From the NCBI RefSeq assembly GCF_003268815.1, contig NZ_QLSV01000001.1, positions 186,001-250,000 of the forward strand: 64,000 bases of DNA, given 5' to 3'. A program made the position numbers and the translations under genes. The stretch comes from Flavobacterium lacus (lineage in GTDB: Bacteria > Bacteroidota > Bacteroidia > Flavobacteriales > Flavobacteriaceae). This document shows positions 17,171 to 25,425 of this stretch, piece after piece (within the stretch, counting starts at the first letter, position 1; every line of letters begins with the position of its first letter). The notes under the pieces are model-generated. The model saw only the letters and a list, made by a program, of their open reading frames with translations, was not told the DNA's origin and ran no database searches.

Positions 17171-17659
17171 ATGAAATTAGAAATTATCCAACAACAAATC
17201 ATCGAGTTAAGAGGACAAAAAGTAATGCTCGATTTTCATTTAGCCGATTTGTATGAAATCGAAACAAAAGTTCTAAAACAAGCTGTCAAACGAAATATAA
17301 ATCGTTTCCCAACTGATTTTATGTTTGAACTTAGTAAAGAAGAATTTGAAAGTTTGAGGTCACAATTTGTGACCTCAAAAAGAGGTGGAATACGTTATAT
17401 GCCATTTGCCTTTACAGAACAAGGTGTTGCCATGCTTTCAAGCGTTTTAAATTCTGATAAAGCCATCGCTATAAACATTGCCATTATGCGAACATTTGTT
17501 TCACTAAGGCAATTTGCACTGAATTACAAAGAATTAAATGATAAAATAACCGAAATAGAAAAGCAATTTCCTGACATCTATAAAATTTTAAATTTTTTAA
17601 TGGATAAAGAAGATTCAACTTCATCAAAAGAACGAAATAAAATAGGATTTAAAAAATAA
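17171..17659 (+). CDS. ORF6N domain protein
   Basis: A protein of 162 residues with an N-terminal ORF6N domain (about 1-95), the DNA-binding domain known from phage antirepressors but also common as a chromosomal gene in Bacteroidetes. Diagnostic segments are IIELRGQKVMLDFHLADLYEIETK, here interrupted for brevity, and RYMPFAFTEQGVAMLSSVL with an Arg/Asn-rich ALKR-like stretch between. The C-terminal 60 residues look like a short coiled coil. It is inserted between the glycosyltransferase and phosphomutase genes in the same direction, four bases before the latter, so it may be co-transcribed. No other phage gene is near. Confidence 0.9.
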   Translation: MKLEIIQQQIIELRGQKVMLDFHLADLYEIETKVLKQAVKRNINRFPTDFMFELSKEEFESLRSQFVTSKRGGIRYMPFAFTEQGVAMLSSVLNSDKAIAINIAIMRTFVSLRQFALNYKELNDKITEIEKQFPDIYKILNFLMDKEDSTSSKERNKIGFKK

Positions 17660-17663
17660 GAAT

Positions 17664-19391
17664 ATGAACATTCCACAAAACATCTTAGACAAAGTAAACG
17701 AATGGTTAACACCAGTTTTTGATAATGAAACGCACAAAATAATCGAAGAAATGATGACTTCTTCACCAAAAGAGTTAGAAGAAAGTTTCTATAAAAACCT
17801 AGAATTCGGTACCGGCGGAATGCGAGGAATTATGGGCGTTGGCACCAACAGAATCAACAAATATACACTTGGAAAAAACACACAAGGTCTTTCGGATTAT
17901 ATTTTAAAATCGTTTCCAAACGAACAAACTAAAGTCGTAATTGCCTATGATTGTCGCCATAACAGCGACACATTAGCCAAAGTGGTTGCTGATGTTTTTT
18001 CGGCCAACGGAATTAAAGTGTATCTATTTTCGGCTTTACGCCCTACTCCTATTTTATCCTTTGCTCTAAAGTATTTGAATTGTCATGCAGGAATTGTTTT
18101 AACCGCATCACACAATCCGCCGGAATACAACGGATACAAAGTATATTGGCAAGATGGCGGACAATTAGTGCCACCACAAGACGAAGAAATCATCAAATTA
18201 ATTGAAGAACTAAAATACAGCGAAATCAAATTTTCAGCTAACGAAGATTTAATCGAATATATTGATACGGAAGTAGATCAAGCGTTCATCCAATCATCGA
18301 TTGAAAATGCTAGTTTTAACACACCAAAAGAAGCGAAAGAAAATCTAAAAATCGTTTTTACTTCGCTTCACGGAACTGCTATTACACTAGTTCCTGAAAC
18401 ATTTTCAAAAGCAGGTTATACCGATGTGAATATCGTGAAAGAACAAGAAGTTCCCGATGGTAATTTCCCAACCGTAAAATCACCAAATCCCGAAGAACCG
18501 GAAGCTTTATTAATGGCAACTGATTTAGCCGAAAAAATAAATGCGGATATTGTCATTGGAACCGATCCGGATGGCGACCGATTGGGAATTGCTGTAAGAA
18601 ATTTGGAAGGAAAAATGACATTGCTCAACGGCAATCAAACCATGGTGATCATGACGGCCTTTTTATTGGAACAATGGAAAAGAGCTGGCAAAATAACCGG
18701 AAATGAATTCATTGGCTCAACAATTGTTTCTACACCAATGATGACAGAAATTGCATCGGGTTATGGCGTAGAATGCAAAGTTGGATTGACCGGATTCAAA
18801 TGGATTGCCAAAATGATTAAAGATTTTCCTAACCAAAAATTCATTGGGGGTGGCGAAGAAAGTTTTGGTTACATGGTAGGCGATGCCGTTCGCGATAAAG
18901 ATGCCGTAGCCGCTACCCTACTCGTTTGCGAAGTAGCTGCTCAAGCCAAAGCAGCCGGAAGTACTTTGTATCAAGAACTTTTAAATTTATATGTGGATTT
19001 CGGATTTTATAAAGAATATTTAATTTCACTAACCAAAAAAGGAATTGAAGGTGCCAATGAAATCAAACAAATGATGATTGATTTACGTGAAAATCCATTG
19101 AAAGAAATTAATAATCAACGAGTGGTTTGTGTGGAAGATTATCAAAATTCGACCGTTTTGAATTTATTTACCAACAAAATCGAAACGTTACACATTCCAA
19201 AATCGGATGTATTGATTTATTATTTGGAAGACGGAACCAAAATTTGTGCCCGCCCAAGCGGAACAGAGCCAAAAATTAAATTCTATTTTAGTGTGAATGA
19301 ACCGTTGGATTCCATCGAAAATTTCAAAAAAGTAGAAGCTGATTTAGATCAAAAAATTAAAAACATTGTGGCAGAAATGCAGTTAAACTAA
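17664..19391 (+). CDS. Phosphoglucomutase/phosphomannomutase family (phospho-sugar mutase)
   Basis: A protein of 575 residues of the alpha-D-phosphohexomutase superfamily, PGM2-like by length. All four functional loops are present: phosphoserine loop TASHNPPEYNGYK, metal-binding DPDGDRLGIA, sugar-specificity loop GGEESFGY, and phosphate-binding RPSGTEPKIKFY near the C-terminus. It interconverts hexose-1- and hexose-6-phosphates in the cytoplasm, feeding nucleotide sugar and glycan synthesis. Its TAA stop overlaps the ATG of the next gene (TAATG at 19389-19393), so the mutase and the ABC exporter are translationally coupled. This suggests joint use in envelope glycan or lipid biogenesis. Confidence 0.94.
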   Translation: MNIPQNILDKVNEWLTPVFDNETHKIIEEMMTSSPKELEESFYKNLEFGTGGMRGIMGVGTNRINKYTLGKNTQGLSDYILKSFPNEQTKVVIAYDCRHNSDTLAKVVADVFSANGIKVYLFSALRPTPILSFALKYLNCHAGIVLTASHNPPEYNGYKVYWQDGGQLVPPQDEEIIKLIEELKYSEIKFSANEDLIEYIDTEVDQAFIQSSIENASFNTPKEAKENLKIVFTSLHGTAITLVPETFSKAGYTDVNIVKEQEVPDGNFPTVKSPNPEEPEALLMATDLAEKINADIVIGTDPDGDRLGIAVRNLEGKMTLLNGNQTMVIMTAFLLEQWKRAGKITGNEFIGSTIVSTPMMTEIASGYGVECKVGLTGFKWIAKMIKDFPNQKFIGGGEESFGYMVGDAVRDKDAVAATLLVCEVAAQAKAAGSTLYQELLNLYVDFGFYKEYLISLTKKGIEGANEIKQMMIDLRENPLKEINNQRVVCVEDYQNSTVLNLFTNKIETLHIPKSDVLIYYLEDGTKICARPSGTEPKIKFYFSVNEPLDSIENFKKVEADLDQKIKNIVAEMQLN

Positions 19392-21220
19392 TGGATGAAA
19401 ATTTAAAAAAAATAATTCCGTTTGCTAAAAAATTCAAAGGTCATATTTTTTGGAATATAACTTTTAATGTACTGTATGCTTTGTTTAGCACACTTTCATT
19501 TGTTGCATTATTTCCCTTAATGGAAGTACTGTTTAAAATGAATGAGCGTGTCATTGAATTGCCAAAGTACAACGGTATTATGAATTTAGGTTCTTACGGA
19601 AAACAATATCTTCAATACTATGTTACCAAATTATCAGAAGAAGAAGGTCCGCAATATTCCTTATTACTCACGGTTGCTTTAGTAATTTCTACTTTTTTAT
19701 TTAAAAATCTTTTTAATTATTTGGCCTCTCAGCATTTAACTAAGGTTAAAAACGGAGTGCTTCGTGATTTACGAGAAAAAATGTTCAGCAAAATTATTGC
19801 ACTTCCTGTTTCCTATTATTCAGAAAAAAGAAAAGGAGACATTATGGCTAGAATGTTGGGCGACGTAAACGAAGTGCAAAACTCGTTCTTTATGATTTTA
19901 GAACTAATTGTAAAAGAACCACTTACCATTTTGTTTGCTATCATAGCGATGATGAACATCAGTTTAAAACTGACGCTTTTTGTGTTTATTTTTATTCCAA
20001 TTTCAGGATTTATCATTACTAAAATTGGTAAAAGTTTAAAATCGAAATCGCAAAATGCCCAAAAAGAAAATGGTTTTCTAATTTCAATTGTAGAAGAAAG
20101 TTTGGGCGGACTAAAAGTGGTTAAAAGCTATAATGCAGAAGGTTATTTTAAAAACATCTTCAATAACTCCATCGACAAATTATTACGATTAAATAACAGC
20201 ATCGGCAAGAAAAACAATTTAGCTTCACCCATGAGCGAATTTATGGGGATTGTTGTAATAGCAATCTTACTATGGTATGGTGGTAATTTAGTTTTAGTAG
20301 AACAATCCTTGAATGGTGCGTTGTTCATCGTTTATTTAGGATTAGCCTACAACATATTAACGCCTGCAAAAGCAATTTCAAAAGCATCTTATGCTGTAAA
20401 AAACGGATTGGCTGCGGCAGAGCGTGTGTTTGAAGTCTTGGAAGTTGAAAATACAATTACTGATAAACCTGATGCCATCAACAAGACAACCTTTGAACAC
20501 AATATTTCGTTAGAAAATATAAACTTTAAATATGATGAGGAGATTGTTTTGAAAAATTTCTCGCTAACTATTCCCAAAGGAAAAACTGTGGCTTTAGTTG
20601 GCCAATCCGGAAGTGGAAAAAGTACCATTGCTAATTTACTGACACGCTTTTATGATGTAAAAGAAGGAACAGTAAAAATTGATGGAATTAATAGTAAAGA
20701 TATGACTTTGCATTCTTTAAGAGATTTAATGGGATTAGTAACGCAAGACTCCATCTTATTTAACGATACCATCAAAAACAATATTCTTCTAGGAAAACAA
20801 AATGCTTCGGATGATGAAATCATTGAAGCGTTAAAAATTGCCAATGCTTATGAATTTGTGAAAGATTTACCGAATGGAATCAACACAAACATTGGTGATG
20901 CTGGTGGAAAGTTATCCGGTGGACAAAAACAACGTCTTTCGATTGCACGAGCCGTGTTGAAAAATCCACCAATCATGATTTTGGACGAAGCTACTTCTGC
21001 CTTGGATACCGAAAGCGAAAAATTCGTGCAAGTAGCTTTGGAAAATATGATGCAAAACAGAACTTCAATCGTAATTGCTCACCGTCTTTCTACCATTCAA
21101 AAAGCAGATTTGATTGTGGTGATGCAAAAAGGTGAAATTGTTGAGCAAGGAACACATGATGAATTGTTAACTAAGAATGGCATGTATGCTAAATTGGTAA
21201 CGATGCAGTCGTTCGAATAG
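19391..21220 (+). CDS. MsbA-like ABC exporter (fused permease/ATPase)
   Basis: A half-transporter of 609 residues with an N-terminal six-helix membrane domain (about 15-335) and a C-terminal ATPase: Walker A GQSGSGKST, signature LSGGQKQR, Walker B IMILDEATSALD, H-loop IAHRLST. This layout is that of type IV exporters of the MsbA/LmrA group, which flip lipids or export drugs across the inner membrane as homodimers. It is coupled by a one-base overlap to the phosphosugar mutase. Substrate cannot be told; the context of glycan genes favours an envelope lipid. Confidence 0.92.
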   Translation: MDENLKKIIPFAKKFKGHIFWNITFNVLYALFSTLSFVALFPLMEVLFKMNERVIELPKYNGIMNLGSYGKQYLQYYVTKLSEEEGPQYSLLLTVALVISTFLFKNLFNYLASQHLTKVKNGVLRDLREKMFSKIIALPVSYYSEKRKGDIMARMLGDVNEVQNSFFMILELIVKEPLTILFAIIAMMNISLKLTLFVFIFIPISGFIITKIGKSLKSKSQNAQKENGFLISIVEESLGGLKVVKSYNAEGYFKNIFNNSIDKLLRLNNSIGKKNNLASPMSEFMGIVVIAILLWYGGNLVLVEQSLNGALFIVYLGLAYNILTPAKAISKASYAVKNGLAAAERVFEVLEVENTITDKPDAINKTTFEHNISLENINFKYDEEIVLKNFSLTIPKGKTVALVGQSGSGKSTIANLLTRFYDVKEGTVKIDGINSKDMTLHSLRDLMGLVTQDSILFNDTIKNNILLGKQNASDDEIIEALKIANAYEFVKDLPNGINTNIGDAGGKLSGGQKQRLSIARAVLKNPPIMILDEATSALDTESEKFVQVALENMMQNRTSIVIAHRLSTIQKADLIVVMQKGEIVEQGTHDELLTKNGMYAKLVTMQSFE

Positions 21221-21226
21221 GTTGAA

Positions 21227-21262
21227 AGTTACAGGTTGCGGGTGACGAGTTGCGGGTTGATG
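21227..21262. repeat. Degenerate GTTGCGGGT repeat
   Basis: About three degenerate copies of a (A/G)GTTGCGGGT-like word, directly after the exporter gene. This is G-rich and unlike the surrounding AT-rich DNA. It resembles the short intergenic arrays at other gene junctions of this window in position but not in sequence. Confidence 0.6.
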
Positions 21263-21290
21263 AAATTTATTAATCTTAACAAAAAATAAA

Positions 21291-21482
21291 ATGACAAGAA
21301 CAACATTTACAGTCATATTTATGATCATTGCGTTTGTATTCCTCTATGCAATAGCTCATTTTGAAAAATTGGACTTGCTTGGGAAATTTAGTTTTATTCT
21401 AATTTTAGCTGGCTATACTGCCGGACAATATTCAACAAAATTTCCAAAAGAAAAAGATAAGGCCAACAATCCAAAAATCTAA
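21291..21482 (+). CDS. Small two-span membrane protein
   Basis: A protein of 63 residues with two hydrophobic segments (about 3-22 and 31-47) and a charged tail rich in Lys. No family recognised. It ends nine bases before the DUF2971 gene and probably shares its transcript. An ATG preceded by an A-rich stretch is the only sensible start. Confidence 0.55.
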   Translation: MTRTTFTVIFMIIAFVFLYAIAHFEKLDLLGKFSFILILAGYTAGQYSTKFPKEKDKANNPKI

Positions 21483-21491
21483 AAATCCATT

Positions 21492-22193
21492 ATGTTCGTT
21501 CACAATCCAACTATAAAACTTCCCGAAAATCCTGACACCATTGTTTGGAAATACTTGGATTTGTCTAAATTTTTGGATTTGTTACTTTCAAAAAAAATGT
21601 TTATGTCGCGGTCGGATAAATTTGAAGATCAATATGAAGGAACATTTAGCGAACCCACTTACGAAGAAATTCGAAGAATAGCCGAAAACAATCCTAAATT
21701 TTTAGATTATTACAAATCGCATCGCGAAAAAATTGTCATCAGTAGTTGGCATATCAACGAATATGAATCGTTTGCCATGTGGCAGATTTTTACTAAAAAC
21801 AATGAAGGTTTGGCGATTCAATCTACAGTAAAACGTTTGCAGGAAGCGTTGAAACCCGAGAGAAAAACCGAACAATTTATTGGTGAAGTCAATTATATCG
21901 ATTATAAAAAAGAATACATCCCGTTTGATGATACATTTTTCCCGTTCTTATTCAAACGAAAAAGTTTTCAATACGAAAGAGAAATTCGGATTATTTCGGA
22001 TGTAACCCCGAATAACATTACCGTAAATGACGGTGTAAAAATTGATGTAGACATTCAGCAGTTAATTGAAAAAATATACATTCATCCCAAATCCGAAAAC
22101 TGGTATAAAAACTTGGTTATTCAGTTAATGGAACAACTCGGATTCAATTTTACGATTGAAAAATCAGATTTAGAAAGTGATATTCTGATTTAA
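21492..22193 (+). CDS. DUF2971 domain protein
   Basis: A protein of 233 residues of the DUF2971 family, cytoplasmic, of unknown activity but often found in accessory and defence-associated loci. Family features are an N-terminal WKYLDLSKFLDLL...LFMSRSDKFEDQYEG-like pattern (here KKMFMSRSDKFEDQYEG), the SSWHINEYESFAMWQIF segment and NNEGLAIQST, followed by FQYEREIRII. These are the conserved positions I know from the family. It converges with the next, minus-strand gene, and the two stop codons overlap by four bases. Confidence 0.8.
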   Translation: MFVHNPTIKLPENPDTIVWKYLDLSKFLDLLLSKKMFMSRSDKFEDQYEGTFSEPTYEEIRRIAENNPKFLDYYKSHREKIVISSWHINEYESFAMWQIFTKNNEGLAIQSTVKRLQEALKPERKTEQFIGEVNYIDYKKEYIPFDDTFFPFLFKRKSFQYEREIRIISDVTPNNITVNDGVKIDVDIQQLIEKIYIHPKSENWYKNLVIQLMEQLGFNFTIEKSDLESDILI

Positions 22194-22909
22194 TTAAATG
22201 GTTTGTATTCGTTTAATTGCCATTCTGCATCCATCAAATCGACAAAGTAATAGAAAACAGCATCATCCTTATCAAAATCCCCATTTTTATTGGTATCTTG
22301 GATAGTTCTAAAGTACAAACGGTTTTTAACTTCCATTAAATTCCAATCAATTAACTCTTGAAAATCAGGTGTGATTTTAATGAATTTATCTCCGGAAATA
22401 TCGCTAATATATAGTGATTTGATATCATTAGCATCTAATTTACCATCGCGATTGGTATCCATATCCGAAATAGAATAAACCAAAACCTGCTTCTTTGTTT
22501 TTTGAGCAAACGTATTCAAATACGTCGCCGTTTGAATAACCATCAATTTATCTGTTAAGGGTCTTGAGTTCACTGAATCAATATGCTGAATATAGATGTT
22601 TTTTAAAAAACCGGTAATTTCAAAACGATTATAATTAGAAACAGCATAGCTCACACGACTTGTGCTGGATGAACCGTAACTCATTTTAGATTTAGTATCG
22701 TAAACCCTCACCTCACCCACCGGATGAAGTAAATAGGAAGTTCCTTCCATGTGCACAGGAAGATCAGCTACTCTTATCTGAGTCGTATCAACTTTAGCTT
22801 CCACCTTGGTTGCAGACTCTTCATAAATAACTTTTGGTTTTTCTTCTTGCTCCTTGCAACTGAATAAAACCAAAACTACCAAAAAACTATAATTAAAATT
22901 AAATCGCAT
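22190..22909 (-). CDS. Lipoprotein with two EF-hand/dockerin-like loops
   Basis: A lipoprotein of about 239 residues. I prefer the ATG at 22909 (MRFNFNYSFLVVLVLFSC), giving a compact signal with lipobox LFSC; an ATG seven codons upstream (22930) is also possible. Two calcium-loop motifs are clear: DTNRDGKLDANDI and DTNKNGDFDKDDA, each a canonical DxDxDG loop of the EF-hand or dockerin type, about 60 residues apart. It is the last gene of a minus operon with a TonB-dependent receptor and an M23 peptidase. An outer membrane, calcium-stabilised periplasmic or surface role is likely. Function unknown. Confidence 0.75.
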   Translation of the reverse strand: MRFNFNYSFLVVLVLFSCKEQEEKPKVIYEESATKVEAKVDTTQIRVADLPVHMEGTSYLLHPVGEVRVYDTKSKMSYGSSSTSRVSYAVSNYNRFEITGFLKNIYIQHIDSVNSRPLTDKLMVIQTATYLNTFAQKTKKQVLVYSISDMDTNRDGKLDANDIKSLYISDISGDKFIKITPDFQELIDWNLMEVKNRLYFRTIQDTNKNGDFDKDDAVFYYFVDLMDAEWQLNEYKPFN

Positions 22910-22950
22910 ACCAAATATGTTATGTTTCAAAGATATAAAATTTAATCAGA

Positions 22951-25416
22951 TTATAACCTCGCTGTTAACTTCAAATTAAAAACTCTTGTAGTCATATAAT
23001 TGGGTACACCGTATTGCGTTTTTGTATAAACATCACGCACCCAAGTGTTTGTAATAGCATTTTGATTATTAAATAAATTAAATATCTCTAAACCTACTGA
23101 TAAATCTTTAAATCGTTTTAACCAATGACTAGCTGCTCTAAGCTCATTCTTTTCGGTTAAAACATACTGAAATCCTAAATCAGCTCTGCGGTAATCACGC
23201 AAACGTAACTGATAATCATACGGATCGGCATAGGAAGGCGAACCACCGGGCAAACCGGTGTTGTAAACCAAATTCAAATACATTTTTAAACTTGGAATAT
23301 TCGGAACATAATCCTGAAACAAAACCCCAAACTTCAAACGTTGATCGGTTGGTCGAGCAATAAATCCTCTGTCTTGATAATTTTCCTCCGTTTTTAAATA
23401 ACCAAAACTAAACCATGATTCGGTTCCGGGAACAAATTCACCGTTTAAACGCATGTCTAAACCATGCACATAAGCCTCCGCTTCGTTATCAGCAATATAG
23501 CGAATACGAACGTTGTCTAACGTATACGTATTGACATCCGTTAAACTTTTATAATACAACTCACTCACCAATTTGAATGGTCTGTCCCACATTTTAAAAC
23601 TGTAATCATTCCCCAAAACAAAATGAGTGGATTGCTGTGCTTTTACATTTGGTCGAACTTGTCCGTCAAATCCACGAAGTTCTCGATAGAATGGCGGCTG
23701 ATGATATAATCCGCCTGAAGCCCTGAACACCATGTCTCTATTCCACTTTGGTTTTATGGCAAATTGTGCTCTTGGACTTAAAACAAGCTGACTCTTTCCA
23801 TCTAAATCATCGCCGGAAACTTGCCATTGATGCATTCGCACGCCGGCATTATACCAAACTTCACTGGAACCTAAATTCGATTTTTTACTCCATTGAGCAT
23901 AGCCTGAAAATCGATCAATCGTAGTGAAATTCGTAGCTCGAACACTTTGAAAAGGAACTAACGGTCCAACATACGGATTATAAGGTTGGTCGTTTACCGG
24001 AAAATCACGAGGTGGATTAATGGAAAATCCCGCAGAATCAATCACTTCCCACTCTACCAGACGATCACGAATATCTTCTTTGGTGTATTTTATGCCCCAT
24101 TCGATGGTATTTTCGTTTAATTTATGAAAACCTTTTATCTCTGTATTTATAATGAGTGCGTCTAAATCATTTCGTCCATGATTCAGTTGCGTTCCGATAC
24201 CTCTGTTAAAACGAACATCGCCAAAGGTTTCTGAACCAATGTTACTGTCTACTTCTCCTAAAAAATAAGCAGCAAAAATATCAAAATGTTCTTGCTCTTG
24301 TGTGTGGTAAGCCGACCCAATGAACTTTAAAGTATTGTTGTCATTAATATTGTAAGACGTTTTTAAAGCTCCAAACAAGGTTTGATATTGATCTTTTTCT
24401 TGTCCGTCATAAAAAATTTGTAACGCAATTGGCTCATCTATTGTTCCAAAATTAGTTTGACGAGTGAGCGGTTCAAAATTATATTTGTTTTGAGAAGCAT
24501 TTCCTAAAAATCCAAATTGCCATTTTGTATTCGGTGTAAAAGTCAAATAGGTTTGCACATCGGTAAACGTGGGTCTGAAGTTAGATTCCGTTTCCTGACT
24601 ATTCACCAACAAACTGTTATCTCGGTAACGAACTCCGGTAATATTGGCCCATTTCTGGTTTTTGCTCACACCTTCAACAGTTAAACTTCCACCTAAAAAA
24701 CTAGCTTCTAACGCGGCTGCATAGCGAGTTGGAATGCGGTACGTGATATCTAAAACCGAAGACAATTTATCGCCGTATTTGGCTTGAAATCCTCCGGCAG
24801 AAAAGTCAACATTTTGCACCATATCGGTGTTGGTAAAACTCAACCCTTCTTGCTGACCGGAACGAATTAAAAACGGACGATAAATTTCTATTTCATTGAC
24901 GTAGACTAAATTTTCATCATAATTTCCACCTCGAACGGAATATTGTGTACTTAATTCGTTGTTGGAATTCACACCTGGTAATGACTTTAATATATTCTCA
25001 ACACCGGCATTTGCTCCCGGAATTGTTCTGATAACAGCCGGTTCAATAGTCGTTATACCTTCTACCCTTTTCCGATTTCCGGCGGTAACAATCACTTCTC
25101 CCAATAAATCTTCAGCATCACTCATTTGAAAATTATATTCATAATCTTCATTGGTTTTTAATTCCAATCTAAGCGTAGCTTTTTTTAGAGAAACATGTGT
25201 AAAAACAAGAGTGACTTTTTGGTTGGCAGGAATCGTTAAGGCATAAAAACCATTCACATTGGTAGTTGTTCCTTTATCTTGGTAGTTGATATTTACACCT
25301 TCAACCGGATTGTTATTTTTATCTAAAATGATTCCTTTTATTCTGGCTGTTTGTGCATTGGCAGCAAATCCGATGCACAAAAGCACCAACGCCACTATAA
25401 ATTGTTTTGTTTTCAA
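22951..25416 (-). CDS. TonB-dependent receptor
   Basis: An outer membrane receptor of 821 residues. A signal peptide (1-21, ANAQ) leads to a carboxypeptidase-regulatory-like domain at about 24-105 (IKGIILDKNNNPVEGVNI), typical of Bacteroidetes receptors, then a plug domain at about 120-230 and a C-terminal 22-strand barrel. The barrel ends in alternating residues and a final RVFNLKLTARL with the aromatic-to-basic end expected of barrel proteins. No SusD partner is present, so this is not a canonical polysaccharide-utilisation pair. The ligand is unknown. It lies nine bases downstream of the M23 gene and 20 upstream of the lipoprotein gene. Confidence 0.92.
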   Translation of the reverse strand: MKTKQFIVALVLLCIGFAANAQTARIKGIILDKNNNPVEGVNINYQDKGTTTNVNGFYALTIPANQKVTLVFTHVSLKKATLRLELKTNEDYEYNFQMSDAEDLLGEVIVTAGNRKRVEGITTIEPAVIRTIPGANAGVENILKSLPGVNSNNELSTQYSVRGGNYDENLVYVNEIEIYRPFLIRSGQQEGLSFTNTDMVQNVDFSAGGFQAKYGDKLSSVLDITYRIPTRYAAALEASFLGGSLTVEGVSKNQKWANITGVRYRDNSLLVNSQETESNFRPTFTDVQTYLTFTPNTKWQFGFLGNASQNKYNFEPLTRQTNFGTIDEPIALQIFYDGQEKDQYQTLFGALKTSYNINDNNTLKFIGSAYHTQEQEHFDIFAAYFLGEVDSNIGSETFGDVRFNRGIGTQLNHGRNDLDALIINTEIKGFHKLNENTIEWGIKYTKEDIRDRLVEWEVIDSAGFSINPPRDFPVNDQPYNPYVGPLVPFQSVRATNFTTIDRFSGYAQWSKKSNLGSSEVWYNAGVRMHQWQVSGDDLDGKSQLVLSPRAQFAIKPKWNRDMVFRASGGLYHQPPFYRELRGFDGQVRPNVKAQQSTHFVLGNDYSFKMWDRPFKLVSELYYKSLTDVNTYTLDNVRIRYIADNEAEAYVHGLDMRLNGEFVPGTESWFSFGYLKTEENYQDRGFIARPTDQRLKFGVLFQDYVPNIPSLKMYLNLVYNTGLPGGSPSYADPYDYQLRLRDYRRADLGFQYVLTEKNELRAASHWLKRFKDLSVGLEIFNLFNNQNAITNTWVRDVYTKTQYGVPNYMTTRVFNLKLTARL

Positions 25417-25425
25417 AAGATGAAT

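Noticed and set aside
17171..17659. Prophage remnant, because of ORF6N
   Set aside because: The neighbours are metabolic and transport genes without phage features; ORF6N is common outside phages in this phylum.
22951..25416. A SusC/SusD polysaccharide-utilisation pair
   Set aside because: No SusD-like lipoprotein lies next to the receptor; the neighbour is the EF-hand lipoprotein and an M23 peptidase.
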